A DNA stretch of 64,000 nt, from assembly GCF_000518645.1 (NCBI RefSeq), contig NZ_JADZ01000018.1, positions 1 to 64,000 on the forward strand. The letters run 5' to 3'. Source of the DNA: Curvibacter gracilis ATCC BAA-807. GTDB taxonomy: Bacteria > Pseudomonadota > Gammaproteobacteria > Burkholderiales > Burkholderiaceae_C. The notes beneath the pieces are model-generated. The model ran no database searches, had not been told where the DNA came from, and was given only the letters and a program-made list of their open reading frames with translations. Of this stretch, positions 18,627 to 30,833 are shown one piece after another (the stretch's first letter is position 1; each line of letters begins with the position of its first letter). The translations under genes and the position numbers were made by a program.

Positions 18627-20387
18627 ATGAATCTTTCACATTTGTCGGTTCGTGGCCAGCTGACTCTGGCCTTCGGGGGCTTGATCGCCCTGGTGCTGCT
18701 GATCGCAGGGCTGGCCATCCAGGCCCTGGGGGCGTCCAACGCCGAGTTCGAGACCTATGTGAACGGCGTCAACCGGCGGGCCAAGCTGGCCGAAGAGGTT
18801 CACAAGGCCGTGGCCGGGCGCGCCATCGCGGCACGCAACCTGGTGCTGGTGACCCAGAGTGCCGATCTGGAGGCTGAAAAGGCCCTGGCCCTTTCAGCCC
18901 ACAAGGCCGTGGGTGAACACCTGGCGCGTCTGAAAGAACGGGTCAAGGCCGCCGATGTGCCGGCCCAGGCGCGCCAACTGGTGGCCGACATCGAACAGAT
19001 CGAGCAGGCCTATGGCCCGGTGGCACTCGGCATCATCGATCTGGCCCTGAAGGGGCAACATGACGCGGCGGTGGCCAAGATGAACACCGAGTGCCGCCCC
19101 CTGCTGGCCCGCCTGCTGGCCAAGACCGAGGAGTACGCCCAGATCACCGAGAAGCGAGCCCAGGCCATGGTGGCTGAATCTGAGGCCCATTACGCACAGC
19201 AACGCACCTTGATGATCACAGCCAGTCTGGCCGCCCTGCTCGGGGCCGCACTCGCGGGCTGGCTGATCACCCGCCGGCTGACCCAGGCCCTGGGGGCCGA
19301 GCCGGCAGAACTGGGCGAAGCGGCCCAGCGCGTGGCCGACGGCGATCTGGCCACCCCGCTGGCCAAGCTGAGCCAGGCCCCGGCGGGCAGCGTGCTGGCC
19401 TCGCTGGGCGCCATGCAGGCCAGCCTGGTGAACATCGTGCAGCAGGTGCGCTCCGCCTCCGAGTCGATCGCAGGCGGCGTGACCGAGATCGCCACCGGCA
19501 ACACCGACCTGAGCCAGCGCACCGAAGAACAGGCCAGCGCACTGCAGCAGACGGCCGCCACCATGGACCAGTTCGGGGCCACCGTTCGCAACAACGCCGA
19601 CAACGCCCAATTGGCCAACCAGTTGGCGGCCAGCGCCTCCAGCGTGGCCAGCCGCGGCGGCCAGGTGGTGTCGCAGGTGGTGGACACCATGAAGGGCATC
19701 CACGACAGCTCGCGCAAGATCTCCGACATCATCGGTGTGATCGATGGCATCGCCTTCCAGACCAACATCCTGGCGCTGAACGCGGCCGTGGAAGCCGCCC
19801 GGGCCGGCGAGCAGGGCCGGGGCTTTGCCGTGGTGGCAGGTGAGGTGCGCACCCTGGCCCAACGCAGCGCCAGCGCCGCCAAGGAGATCAAGACCCTGAT
19901 CGGCAACAGCGCCGATCAGGTGGCCCAGGGCGCCCAGTTGGTGGAGCAGGCCGGCAGCACCATGACCGAGGTGGTGCAGGCGATCCAGCGCGTGAGCGAC
20001 ATCGTGGGCGAGATCAGCTCGGCCAGTGCCGAGCAAAGCTCGGGCATGGGCCAGATCAGCCAGGCCGTGAACCAGCTCGACCAGACCACCCAGCAAAACG
20101 CGGCCCTGGTGGAAGAAAGCGCTGCCGCAGCCCAAAGCCTGGAGAACCAGGCCGCCCAACTGGTCCAGACCGTGGCTGTCTTCAAGCTGGGCACGGCCCA
20201 CGCCGCGTTGACCCGCCAGACGGCCGGGCCACAGCGCAGCAGCCAGCCCCAACGAGCCCAGCCCGCCCGCCTGGCCGCCAGCAGGCCTGCGGCCCCGGCC
20301 CGCCCCGCCCTGAGCGCAGCGCCAAAGGCCGCCTCGCAGGCATCGGCCGGCGCCAACCGGAGCCAGGATGACTGGGAAAGCTTCTGA
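18627..20387 (+). CDS. Methyl-accepting chemotaxis protein with C-terminal CheR-tether pentapeptide
   Basis: A 586-residue Tsr/Tar-like receptor: membrane segment 1 at about residues 10-32, a four-helix-bundle ligand domain (about 33-190), membrane segment 2 ([20 protein letters not shown]), HAMP, and a conserved signalling domain with [20 protein letters not shown]. The C-terminus is a flexible Ala/Pro/Arg-rich linker ending in DWESF, a match to the NWETF-type pentapeptide that binds the methyltransferase CheR. Presence of the tether suggests a high-abundance receptor. ATG at 18627 follows AGAGG with 5-base spacing. The ligand is not predictable. It is followed by a strong bidirectional terminator. 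Confidence 0.92.
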   Translation: MNLSHLSVRGQLTLAFGGLIALVLLIAGLAIQALGASNAEFETYVNGVNRRAKLAEEVHKAVAGRAIAARNLVLVTQSADLEAEKALALSAHKAVGEHLARLKERVKAADVPAQARQLVADIEQIEQAYGPVALGIIDLALKGQHDAAVAKMNTECRPLLARLLAKTEEYAQITEKRAQAMVAESEAHYAQQRTLMITASLAALLGAALAGWLITRRLTQALGAEPAELGEAAQRVADGDLATPLAKLSQAPAGSVLASLGAMQASLVNIVQQVRSASESIAGGVTEIATGNTDLSQRTEEQASALQQTAATMDQFGATVRNNADNAQLANQLAASASSVASRGGQVVSQVVDTMKGIHDSSRKISDIIGVIDGIAFQTNILALNAAVEAARAGEQGRGFAVVAGEVRTLAQRSASAAKEIKTLIGNSADQVAQGAQLVEQAGSTMTEVVQAIQRVSDIVGEISSASAEQSSGMGQISQAVNQLDQTTQQNAALVEESAAAAQSLENQAAQLVQTVAVFKLGTAHAALTRQTAGPQRSSQPQRAQPARLAASRPAAPARPALSAAPKAASQASAGANRSQDDWESF

Positions 20388-20453
20388 AGCGCTGCCAGCC
20401 TGCCGCCCCCCGCACGGGGGGCCGTGAGAGCCAGGCTTTGAAGGTCACATGAA

Positions 20454-20495
20454 AAAACCCACCGGGCGCGACCAAGGCCGCATCCGGTGGGTTTT
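20454..20495. terminator. bidirectional rho-independent terminator between the chemoreceptor and icd
   Basis: A perfect 12-base inverted repeat: AAAACCCACCGG (20454-20465) and CCGGTGGGTTTT (20484-20495) with an 18-base loop. The A/T runs at each end give a U-tract on both strands, fitting the convergent genes on either side. Confidence 0.85.
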
Positions 20496-20512
20496 GACTT
20501 GGGGGGTGCGCG

Positions 20513-22750
<2,238 letters not shown>

Positions 22751-23213
22751 TGCAGATCTCAAGAAGTGGTGCTGGACAAACGCCACCGGCCCCGTCAAAG
22801 ACTTGGCCAGTGGTCACTGAAGAATGCTCCCCGATTTTGCTTGCTAGGGTCTGACCTCTGGGCAATTTTTTGCAACGACATCTCACGATGCAAAATTTCA
22901 TACCCAAAACAAGCGATTTTTTGCTTGTGCAGTGCAACAAACCTGCCCCCCAAGACCCTGATCCATGCCCCAACTGAAGGGCTGGCCCACCGAGCCGAAG
23001 CGGCCCCACGCGCCCGATACGCCCAGCCGGCATGGCCGGTAGATACCCGTGAAACGGCCCTGTTGCGCCCAAACCGCGCGTTTATCGCGCAACTCAAGGA
23101 ATCCCCTGCTTCCACCGTCCGGCGAGGCCTTCTAGGCTTGCGCCCACGTCCTTGGCCTGCAGGCACCCGCCGGCCATCGACACGCCTTCAGAACCACACC
23201 ATCGGAGACAGAC
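22751..23213. promoter_or_regulatory. 463-base divergent spacer between icd and the liv-type importer
   Basis: No gene is seen here. It holds an AT-rich core with two dyads: TTTTGCA (22868-22874) facing TGCAAAA (22889-22895), centres 21 bases apart (two helical turns), and ACAAGC/GCTTGT (22909-22914 and 22923-22928). Both are plausible operator sites for one or both flanking genes. The 3' end supplies GGAGACAG, the ribosome site for the importer's first gene. Confidence 0.45.
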
Positions 23214-24365
23214 ATGAGCGCCAACATGACCGCATACCGCATCGTCCAGAAAGCCACCCTGCTCGGTGCGCTGCTGAGCACCGCCGCCCTGGCCCAGGCC
23301 CAGGACAGCATCAAGATCGCCAACCTGGTCGAGCTGTCGGGCCCCGGCACCACGGCAGGCACGCTGTTCAAGAACGGCGTGGAGCTGGCCATCAAGGAAA
23401 TCAATGCGGGTGGCGGCATCCTGGGCAAGAAGATCAGCTACACCACCGAAGACACCCAGAGCAACCCCGGCGTGGCCAAGGGCCTGACCCAGAAGGCCGT
23501 GGACAACGAGGTGTTCGCCATCTTCGGCCCGGTGTACTCGGGCTCGATCATGGTGTCGATGGCCGAGAGCAAGCGCGGCGAGGTGCCCAACTTCACCGGT
23601 GGCGAGGCCGCCGCCATCACGGCCCAGGGCAACCCCTATGTGTTCCGCACCTCGTTCGGTCAGGCCGTGTCGTTTCCGAAGCTGGTGCGCTATGTCAACA
23701 GCAAGTCGCAGAAGCTGGCCCTGATCTATGTGAACAACGACTTCGGCAAGGGCGGGCGTGACAGCCTGATCAAGCTGCTGGAGGGCACGCCCACCAAGCT
23801 GGTGGCCGACATCTCCACCGACGCCGGCCAGGTCGACTTCTCGGCCGCGGTGCTCAAGGCCAAGCAAAGCGATGCCGATGCCGTGTTGATCTACACCAAC
23901 GAAGAGGAGTCGGCCCGCGCCTTGCGCGAGCTGCGCAAACAGGGCTGGAAGAAGCCCATGATCGGCGAGACCACGCTCACCGGCCAGAAGGTGATCGAGC
24001 TGGCTGGCGACGCGGCCAACGGCGCAGTGGCCCACGTGGGCCTGACCATCGATGCGCCGCAACTGAAGGCCTTCGGCGCCAAGTACAAGGCCGAGTACAA
24101 GTCGGAATCCGACCACAACGGCATCAAGGGCTACACCGGGGTCTACATCCTGAAGGCCGCCATCGAAAAGGTGGGCAAGCTCGACCGCAAGGCCGTGGCG
24201 GCCGCCCTGCGCGGCGGCTGCTTCAGCACCAAACAGCAGCCCAACATCCTGATGGACGTGTGCTTTGACGACAAGGGCGAGCTGGACCGCGAGAGCTTCC
24301 TGGTCGAGGTGAAGAACGGCAAGGCCGAAGTGGTTCAAACCCTGCCGCCGCTGCGCCAGAAGTGA
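23214..24365 (+). CDS. livK: Periplasmic substrate-binding protein of a branched-chain amino-acid-type ABC importer
   Basis: A 383-residue type I periplasmic binding protein (Peripla_BP_6). A signal peptide spans about residues 1-29 (cleavage after ALAQA). The mature part starts with IKIANLVELSGPGTTAG, a typical LivK/HAAT opening, then a conserved GPVYSGS and FRTSFGQ. It delivers ligand to the two permeases encoded next. The family handles branched-chain amino acids, but also urea, amides, and aromatic acids, so the liv symbol indicates type and not a proven substrate. ATG at 23214 follows GGAGACAGAC. Confidence 0.82.
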   Translation: MSANMTAYRIVQKATLLGALLSTAALAQAQDSIKIANLVELSGPGTTAGTLFKNGVELAIKEINAGGGILGKKISYTTEDTQSNPGVAKGLTQKAVDNEVFAIFGPVYSGSIMVSMAESKRGEVPNFTGGEAAAITAQGNPYVFRTSFGQAVSFPKLVRYVNSKSQKLALIYVNNDFGKGGRDSLIKLLEGTPTKLVADISTDAGQVDFSAAVLKAKQSDADAVLIYTNEEESARALRELRKQGWKKPMIGETTLTGQKVIELAGDAANGAVAHVGLTIDAPQLKAFGAKYKAEYKSESDHNGIKGYTGVYILKAAIEKVGKLDRKAVAAALRGGCFSTKQQPNILMDVCFDDKGELDRESFLVEVKNGKAEVVQTLPPLRQK

Positions 24366-24424
24366 TTGCCGGACCGGCCGGGCCCTGCGCCCTGGCCGGT
24401 GCTCTCCCCTTGTCTGGATCCCCG

Positions 24425-25300
24425 ATGACCGACTTTCTCCAACTCTTTTTGAGTGGCCTGTCCACCGGCAGCATCTATGCGCTGGTGGCCCTGGGCTTCA
24501 CGCTGCTGTGGCAGGCCTCGGGCACCATCAACTTCGCCCAGGGCGAGTTCGTGATGCTGCCCGCCTTCATGATGGTGGCCATGCTGCACGCGGGCCTGTC
24601 GCTGTACTTGGCCTTTGCGATCGCCATCGTGCTGTCGTGCCTGGTGCTGGGCTGGCTGTTCAAGCGCGGCCTGGTCGACCCCCTGTTCAAGTACGGGATG
24701 ATGCCCATCGTGGTGGCCACGATCGGGCTGTCGATCGCGATGCGCAACGGTGTGCGGGCCGGCTACTCGGCCGAGCCGCAACCCTTCCCGCAGGTGTTCC
24801 CCGACGTGGTGTTCGACGTGCTGGGTGTGACGCTGTCGGGCAGCGACATCGGCACCTTTGTGTTCGCCATCGCCCTGGTGCTGGTGACGCAGGCCTTTCT
24901 GGCCAAGACCGTGACCGGGCGCGCCATGCAGGCCGTGGCCCAGAACACCGAAAGCGCGGCCGTGCTGGGCATCAACGTGCCGCGCATGATCTTCTACACC
25001 TTTGCCATCAACGCCGTGCTGGCCGCCGCGGCCGCGCTGCTGGTCACGCCCACCTACCTGGCCAAGTTCGACATGGGTGAGGGCCTGGGCAACAAGGCCT
25101 TCTTCGCCGCCATCATCGGCGGCTTCAACAACAGCCGCGGCGCCCTGCTGGGCGGGCTGATCGTGGGCGTGTGCGAGAACCTGGCCGCGGCCTACATCTC
25201 GCCGGCCTACAAGGATGCGGTGGCCCTGGTGATCTTCATGGTGGTGATCCTGTTCAAGCCCCAGGGCCTGCTGGGCCGCAAAGAGGAGCGCAAGGTATGA
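24425..25300 (+). CDS. livH: LivH-type ABC importer permease
   Basis: A 291-residue membrane protein with about eight hydrophobic segments, of the LivH (HAAT) permease family. Typical sequences are GLSTGSIYALVALGFTLLW, INFAQGEFVML and the cytoplasmic EAA-like loop GRAMQAVAQNTESAAVLGI. It pairs with LivM to form the translocation channel. The ATG at 24425 is used because the protein then begins at the family start (TDFLQLFLSGL); longer in-frame starts would add unrelated residues. The last codons overlap the livM start by 4 bases. Confidence 0.88.
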   Translation: MTDFLQLFLSGLSTGSIYALVALGFTLLWQASGTINFAQGEFVMLPAFMMVAMLHAGLSLYLAFAIAIVLSCLVLGWLFKRGLVDPLFKYGMMPIVVATIGLSIAMRNGVRAGYSAEPQPFPQVFPDVVFDVLGVTLSGSDIGTFVFAIALVLVTQAFLAKTVTGRAMQAVAQNTESAAVLGINVPRMIFYTFAINAVLAAAAALLVTPTYLAKFDMGEGLGNKAFFAAIIGGFNNSRGALLGGLIVGVCENLAAAYISPAYKDAVALVIFMVVILFKPQGLLGRKEERKV

Positions 25301-26292
25301 AGAAGGCGCATGTGATCTTCGGCATCGCGGCCCTGGCCGCCATGCTGGTGGTGCCCGGGTTTCTGAAGAACTACGGCATCCACCTGTTCACCACCTGGCT
25401 GGTGTTCATCATTGCCACCATGGGGCTGAACCTCACGGTGGGGTACGCGGGACAGAAATCGCTGGGCCACGCGGCCTTCTTCGGCATCGGGGCCTACACG
25501 GTGGCCATCCTGCTCAAGGCCGGCATCAGCTTCTGGATCGGCCTGCCTGCGGCCGCCCTGCTGTGCTTTGGGGTGGGCCTGCTGCTGGGCTTTCCGGCCC
25601 TGCGCGTGCAGACCATCTACCTGGCCTTTGCCACGCTGGGCTTCAACACCGCCCTGTGGCTGGTGATGCGCAACGAAGAGTGGCTGACCGGGGGCACCTT
25701 CGGCATCAACAACATCGCCCGCCCCGGCCTGTTCGGCTTCAGCCTGGACGGCAACCTGGCCTACTACTACCTGGTATTGGCCTTTGCCGTGGTGCTGGGG
25801 GCCTTGTTGTGGGGCCTGCTGCGCTCGCCGTGGGGCAAGGCCTTCACCGCCCTGCGCGACAACCCGATCCGGGCCGAGAGCCTGGGGGTGGACATCCGCA
25901 GCTACACGCTGATGAGCTTTGCCATCGGTGCGGTGTACGCCGGCATCGCCGGGGGGCTGTATGCCTCGCAGGTGCAGTTCATTGACCCGGCCACCTTCAC
26001 CGTGGGCTCGTCCATCATGATGTACCTGATGGTGGTGGTGGGCGGCCCGGGCTACTTCTTCGGCCCCCTGCTGGGCTCGGCGGTGGGCGTGATCCTGCCC
26101 GAGTGGCTGCGCTTTGCCCAGGCCTGGTACCTGTTCGTGTTCGGCGCCGCCGTGGTGCTGCTGATGATCTGGCTGCCCGATGGGCTGCTGAGCGTGCCCG
26201 AGCGCCTGCGCGCACGGCGCCAGTCGCGTGAAGAATCGGCCGCCCGTTCGGCACGCGCGGCCCCCACAACCCCCAACGGAGGCCAGGCATGA
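25297..26292 (+). CDS. livM: LivM-type ABC importer permease
   Basis: A 331-residue polytopic membrane protein of the LivM family. Family landmarks are LNLTVGYAGQKSLGHAAFFGIGAYT, TGGTFGINNI, the coupling loop SPWGKAFTALRDNPIRAESLGVD (split here by description) and VGGPGYFFGPLLGS. The C-terminal tail after about residue 300 is basic and alanine-rich. ATG at 25297 overlaps the livH stop (ATGA), and its stop overlaps livG in the same way, showing translational coupling through the operon. Confidence 0.88.
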   Translation: MKKAHVIFGIAALAAMLVVPGFLKNYGIHLFTTWLVFIIATMGLNLTVGYAGQKSLGHAAFFGIGAYTVAILLKAGISFWIGLPAAALLCFGVGLLLGFPALRVQTIYLAFATLGFNTALWLVMRNEEWLTGGTFGINNIARPGLFGFSLDGNLAYYYLVLAFAVVLGALLWGLLRSPWGKAFTALRDNPIRAESLGVDIRSYTLMSFAIGAVYAGIAGGLYASQVQFIDPATFTVGSSIMMYLMVVVGGPGYFFGPLLGSAVGVILPEWLRFAQAWYLFVFGAAVVLLMIWLPDGLLSVPERLRARRQSREESAARSARAAPTTPNGGQA

Positions 26293-27044
26293 ACCCCATG
26301 AACCAGCCCTTGCTGCAAGTGAGAGGCCTGAAGAAGGCCTATGGCGCGATCCAGGCCGTGGGCGGGGTGTCGTTCGACGTGCGCCCCGGCGAGATCTTCG
26401 GCGTCATCGGGCCCAATGGCTCGGGCAAGACCACCCTGTTCAACAGCATGCTGGGCCAGATCACGCCCGATGAGGGGCAGATCCTGCTGCACGGCCAGGA
26501 CGTGTCGCGCCTGGGCCCGCTGGAACTGAGCCGGCGCGGCGTGGGCCGCACCTTCCAGACCCTGCAGGTGTTCGGCAAGATGAGCGTGCGCGACAACCTC
26601 ATCGTGGCCGCCCAGGAGCACCGGGGCAGCCTGCTCGGCCGCATGTTCGCGCCCGGCGACTCGGGCCTGGGGGCCCGCGCGGACGCGCTGATCGACCAGT
26701 TCCACATCCGCCATGTGGCGCACAAGAAAGCCGGCGAGCTGAGCTACGGTCAGCAGAAGCTGGTCGACATCGCCATGGCCTTCATGAGCGAGCCCGATCT
26801 GGTGCTGCTGGACGAGCCCTGTGCCGGGGTCAACCCCTCGCTGGTGGGCGGCATCAGCACCCTGCTCAAGCAACTCAACCAGAGCCGCCGCGGCAGCTTC
26901 GTGGTGATCGAACACAACATGGATTTCGTGATGGACCTGTGCCACCGCATCATGGTGATGGTGGAAGGCCAGGTGATGGCCATTGGCACGCCAGCCGAGA
27001 TCCGCGCCAACAAACAGGTGCTTGACGCCTACCTGGGGAGCTGA
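26289..27044 (+). CDS. livG: LivG-type ABC importer ATPase
   Basis: A 251-residue ABC ATPase. Walker A is GPNGSGKTT (about residues 44-52), the signature motif is LSYGQQKLVDIA, a variant of LSGGQ common in LivG proteins, and Walker B is LVLLDEPCAGVNP. The switch His lies in VVIEHNMD. It powers import together with LivF in the cytoplasm. ATG at 26289 overlaps the livM stop; GGAGGC lies just upstream. Confidence 0.9.
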   Translation: MNPMNQPLLQVRGLKKAYGAIQAVGGVSFDVRPGEIFGVIGPNGSGKTTLFNSMLGQITPDEGQILLHGQDVSRLGPLELSRRGVGRTFQTLQVFGKMSVRDNLIVAAQEHRGSLLGRMFAPGDSGLGARADALIDQFHIRHVAHKKAGELSYGQQKLVDIAMAFMSEPDLVLLDEPCAGVNPSLVGGISTLLKQLNQSRRGSFVVIEHNMDFVMDLCHRIMVMVEGQVMAIGTPAEIRANKQVLDAYLGS

Positions 27045-27046
27045 AC

Positions 27047-27808
27047 ATGGCCACCATGCCCAATGCAGAGGCCTGCATCACCTTTGACAACGTGACCGCC
27101 GGCTACAAGGATTTCATGATCCTCAACCAGCTGTCCTTCCAGGCCCGGCGCGGCGCCATCACGCTGTTGATCGGGCCCAATGGGGCCGGCAAATCCACCG
27201 TGCTGAAAACCCTGTTCGGCCTGCTCAAGCCCCGCCAGGGCCAGATCCTGCTGAACGGCGACAGCATCGGCGGCGCCAGTCAGAAGGATCTGCTGGCGCG
27301 TGGCATCGCCTTTGTGCCGCAGGGGCGCAACCTGTTCGGCCAGCTCAGCGTGTACGAGAACCTGGAGCTGGGGGGCATCACCCTGGGCATGAAGACCACC
27401 CACGAGCGCATCCCCGAGGTGCTGGAGTTCTTCCCCCGCGTGAAGGAGCGCCTGCACTCGCGGGCGGCCTCGCTGTCGGGCGGGGAGCAAAAGCAATTGG
27501 AGATCGGCCGCGCCCTGCTGCTGCGCCCCAAGGTGATCCTGATCGACGAGCCCTCGATCGGCCTGTCGCCCATGGTGGTGCTGGACGTGTTCAAGCTGCT
27601 GCGCCGCCTGGCCGACCAGGGCACCACGGTGCTGATGGTGGAGCAGAACGTGAAAAGCGCCCTGGCCTACTCGGACGATGCGATCGCGCTGGAGTCGGGC
27701 CGCCTGGTGCTGCACCGGCCGGCCGCCGAGATCTTGAGCGACCCGCACATGGAGCGGCTGTTCCTGGGCGGGGCGCACACCACGACGCAGGCTGCCACGG
27801 CGACCTGA
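27047..27808 (+). CDS. livF: LivF-type ABC importer ATPase
   Basis: A 253-residue ABC ATPase, the second nucleotide-binding subunit. Walker A is GPNGAGKST, the LivF-type signature is SLSGGEQKQLEIGRA, Walker B is VILIDEPSIGLSP, and the switch His position is MVEQN (Gln replaces His, normal in LivF). It starts two bases after the livG stop and ends the operon. No convincing terminator was seen in the following 220 bases. Confidence 0.9.
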   Translation: MATMPNAEACITFDNVTAGYKDFMILNQLSFQARRGAITLLIGPNGAGKSTVLKTLFGLLKPRQGQILLNGDSIGGASQKDLLARGIAFVPQGRNLFGQLSVYENLELGGITLGMKTTHERIPEVLEFFPRVKERLHSRAASLSGGEQKQLEIGRALLLRPKVILIDEPSIGLSPMVVLDVFKLLRRLADQGTTVLMVEQNVKSALAYSDDAIALESGRLVLHRPAAEILSDPHMERLFLGGAHTTTQAATAT

Positions 27809-28028
27809 GATGGGCCGCCTCGCGCAACGCACCAAACAAGGGCTTTTCGCACCAAAAAAGACAAAGAAGCACCACAACGGCACAACCCCACCCGTTGCCG
27901 TCAAAACCCACCCAAATATGACAATTACGGATTGACTTTCATCACGAAATTCGCCACGCAACCGGGCGCGATAGGCATAAGTTTTGCATCACCTTCAGAA
28001 GAGCAACTGATGCTCGAGAAGGATCATC

Positions 28029-30635
28029 TTGCCAGCCAGCCCACTGACACCCGCCCAGACCGAAGTCTTCATGCCCCACATGCGCGACGTGGGGCGCTGC
28101 GAGCGCTCCTTGCAGGAGCTGAACCTGATGTGGCGCATCATCGAAGCCTCGGCCAAGATGAACTGCCCGCAAGAGGCCCGCGCCATCCTGCCCACCATGG
28201 CGGCCACGCGCAGCAGTTTTGCCAAGCTCGAGAAGGAACTGGTGCGCAGCCTGGTGCAGGAGAAGGTGAGCAACGTGCTGACCGAGATCGGCACCAAGGC
28301 CCAGTACGTGATCGACATCGTGGTGCGCAACCTGTACGAACGCACGGCCGATGTGGGCTTTCTGGCCACCGACCGGGAGCTGTGCAGTTTCGTGGCCGGC
28401 CAGCATGACGAACGTGGTCGCATCTACCACCGGCTGTGCGAATACCGCAGCAAGTACACGGTGTACGACGAGATCATCCTGTTGGACACGGCCGGCAATG
28501 TGCTGGTGCAGATCGACCCGGCCACGCCCCTGGAGCACAGCAGCGACCCCCTGATCCAGCAGACCCTGGACAGCGACGGCTTCATCGAGACCTTCCGCGC
28601 CAGCGACCTGCGCCCGGGCAAACGCAAGGCCCTGATCTACTCGCGCCGCATGCACCACCCCGACACCGGTGCGGTGGTGGGCGTGCTGTGTCTTTGCTTT
28701 CATTTCGAGCACGAGATGCAGGGCATCTTCGCCTCGCATGGCGACCCGGCGCGGCGCAGCAACCTGCTGCTGCTCGACGCTTCGCACGAAGTGATTGCCA
28801 GTGCCGACCCGCTGTGGATGCCGGTGGGCGCCCAGGTGCCGGTGAACCTGGAGCACGCGCCCCAGTTGCGCCTGTTCGGTGGGCGCGAGTACCTGGTGCG
28901 CACCTTCAGCGCCGAGGGCTACCAGGGCTACCCGGGCCCGGCAGGCTGGCTGGGGCAGGTGATGATCCCGCTGGACGTGGCCTTCAGCCACAGCGAGCGC
29001 GATCTCATGAGCAGCCTGGACCCGACCCTGCTCAACGGGCTGCTGTCGCACGCCGACACCTTTTGCCCGCCGCTGCACGACATCATGATGGCCGCGCGCC
29101 ACATCCAGCGCATCGTCTGGAACGGTCAGGTGATGACGGCCGGGCAGACCGGCGACCTGCTCAAGCTCAAGACCGTGCTCGATCAGATCAGCGAGACCGG
29201 CAACCGCAGCAATGAGCTGTTCGAGCAATCCATCCACGACCTGTACCAGACCGTGCTGGCCTCGTCGCTGCAGGACGCCGAGTTCACCGCCCACCTGCTG
29301 GTCGACCTGCTGGACCGCAACCTCTACGAACGCTCGGACGACTGCCGCTGGTGGGCCCTGACGCCCGAACTGCGCCAGGGGCTGGCCCAGCCTGAGGCCG
29401 ACACCCCCGAGCGCATCGCCGCCATCCTGGGCTACATCAACCAGCTCTACACCGTGTACACCCGGTTGGTGGTGTACGACCGCCAGGGGCGCATCATCGC
29501 GGCCACCGGTGAAGGCGGCGCCGAACTGGCGGGGCAATCCATCTCGCCCGAGGCCTTGTCCCAGGTGCTGACCCTGGGCAGCCCCCAGCACTACCACGTC
29601 AGCCCCTTCGAGGCTTCGCCCCTTTACGAAGGCGCGCCCACCTACATCTACCACGCGGCGATCCGCCACCCCGAGCACGAAGACCAGGTGGTGGGCGGCA
29701 TCGGCATCGTGTTCGATTCGGGGCCCGAGCTGGTGAACATGCTGCGCAGCGGCCTGGGTGGGCGCGAGCAGATGCAAGCCCTGTTCGTGGACCGCCAGGG
29801 CCGGGTGCTGGCCAGCACCAGTACCGAGCACCCCATCGGGTCGCAGCTCGACCTGACGGCCGCCGCCCTGGCACTGGGCCATGGGCAATACCAGTCACGC
29901 ATCACCACCCACCAGGGCCAGTACGCGATCGAGGCCTGCTCGGTGTCGAGCGGCTACCGCGAGTTCAAGACCAGCGACGGCTACCGCGAAGACGTGATCG
30001 CCGTGGTGTACCGCCACTTCGGCGAGGTGCGCTCGGCACAGATGCAGGCCAGCACCCGGACGTACTTCATCGAGCACGATCCAGCCCAGACCGGCGGGCT
30101 GGAGTTCGCCACCTTCTTCAGCGATGGCAACCTGATGGCCCTGCCCGCCGAATGCGTGCAGGAGGCCGTGTCCTTTGCCGAGGTGCGCACCACCTCGATG
30201 GGCTTGCGCACCGCCCAGATCGGCATCCTGGGCCTGCGCGCCGACCAGGCACCGCAGGGCAAGGCCAGCTTCATCTGGGTGTTCGACCTGGGCGAGCTGA
30301 TGCATGGCCGGCGCTCGCGCACCACGCCCACCAGCCAGGTGATGGTGCTGCGCCACCGCGACCAGGCCCTGGGCCTGCTGGTGGACGACCTGCACGCCGT
30401 GACCCAGTTCGACCCCGCCGACATCGAACCCAGCCCCCTGGCACTGCTGTCCCAATCCATGCTGACCACCGAGGTCATCAAGGCCAACCAGGGCCGCCTG
30501 CTGATCCAGGCCGTGAACGCGCCCCGCCTGTTCGACTGGCTGATCGACGGGATCGAGCCGCCGGGGCTGGCCGCCGGACGATCGCCCCAGGAAGCCGAGC
30601 TCTCCGAGGATGCCCTGGAGGCACTGGCCGGCTGA
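28029..30635 (+). CDS. Soluble Cache-Cache-CheW chemotaxis coupling protein
   Basis: An 868-residue protein with no membrane segment or signal peptide. It has two copies of a sensory module: NLYERTADVGFLATD (about residues 99-113) and NLYERSDDCRWWALTP (about 430-445) open two Cache-like regions, each followed by YTVYDEIILLDTAG or YTRLVVYDRQGRI strands. The C-terminal ~160 residues (from LEFATFFSDGNLMALPAE) look like a CheW domain, which bridges receptors and CheA. This suggests a coupling protein that itself binds a small cytoplasmic ligand. The start is TTG at 28029 with AAGGA 6 bases upstream; ATG at 28071 is an alternative. It stands alone, with no che operon near. Confidence 0.72.
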   Translation: MPASPLTPAQTEVFMPHMRDVGRCERSLQELNLMWRIIEASAKMNCPQEARAILPTMAATRSSFAKLEKELVRSLVQEKVSNVLTEIGTKAQYVIDIVVRNLYERTADVGFLATDRELCSFVAGQHDERGRIYHRLCEYRSKYTVYDEIILLDTAGNVLVQIDPATPLEHSSDPLIQQTLDSDGFIETFRASDLRPGKRKALIYSRRMHHPDTGAVVGVLCLCFHFEHEMQGIFASHGDPARRSNLLLLDASHEVIASADPLWMPVGAQVPVNLEHAPQLRLFGGREYLVRTFSAEGYQGYPGPAGWLGQVMIPLDVAFSHSERDLMSSLDPTLLNGLLSHADTFCPPLHDIMMAARHIQRIVWNGQVMTAGQTGDLLKLKTVLDQISETGNRSNELFEQSIHDLYQTVLASSLQDAEFTAHLLVDLLDRNLYERSDDCRWWALTPELRQGLAQPEADTPERIAAILGYINQLYTVYTRLVVYDRQGRIIAATGEGGAELAGQSISPEALSQVLTLGSPQHYHVSPFEASPLYEGAPTYIYHAAIRHPEHEDQVVGGIGIVFDSGPELVNMLRSGLGGREQMQALFVDRQGRVLASTSTEHPIGSQLDLTAAALALGHGQYQSRITTHQGQYAIEACSVSSGYREFKTSDGYREDVIAVVYRHFGEVRSAQMQASTRTYFIEHDPAQTGGLEFATFFSDGNLMALPAECVQEAVSFAEVRTTSMGLRTAQIGILGLRADQAPQGKASFIWVFDLGELMHGRRSRTTPTSQVMVLRHRDQALGLLVDDLHAVTQFDPADIEPSPLALLSQSMLTTEVIKANQGRLLIQAVNAPRLFDWLIDGIEPPGLAAGRSPQEAELSEDALEALAG

Positions 30636-30833
30636 AGGGCGCAGGCCCACATTGAACCGACCGCCTGGGCCAGCTTTGGTAACGCCATTTGGAAGGCCAG
30701 ATGATCACCAGGCATCGGGGGCGGATGACTGTGCCCCTGCGTCCGCCCAAAGCGCGCCATCTGAACAAGCGCCCTCCTACACTCGTTTGTCAAAACTCAA
30801 ACGAAGGCCTGTGGCCCGATGGGAAGGATGGCG

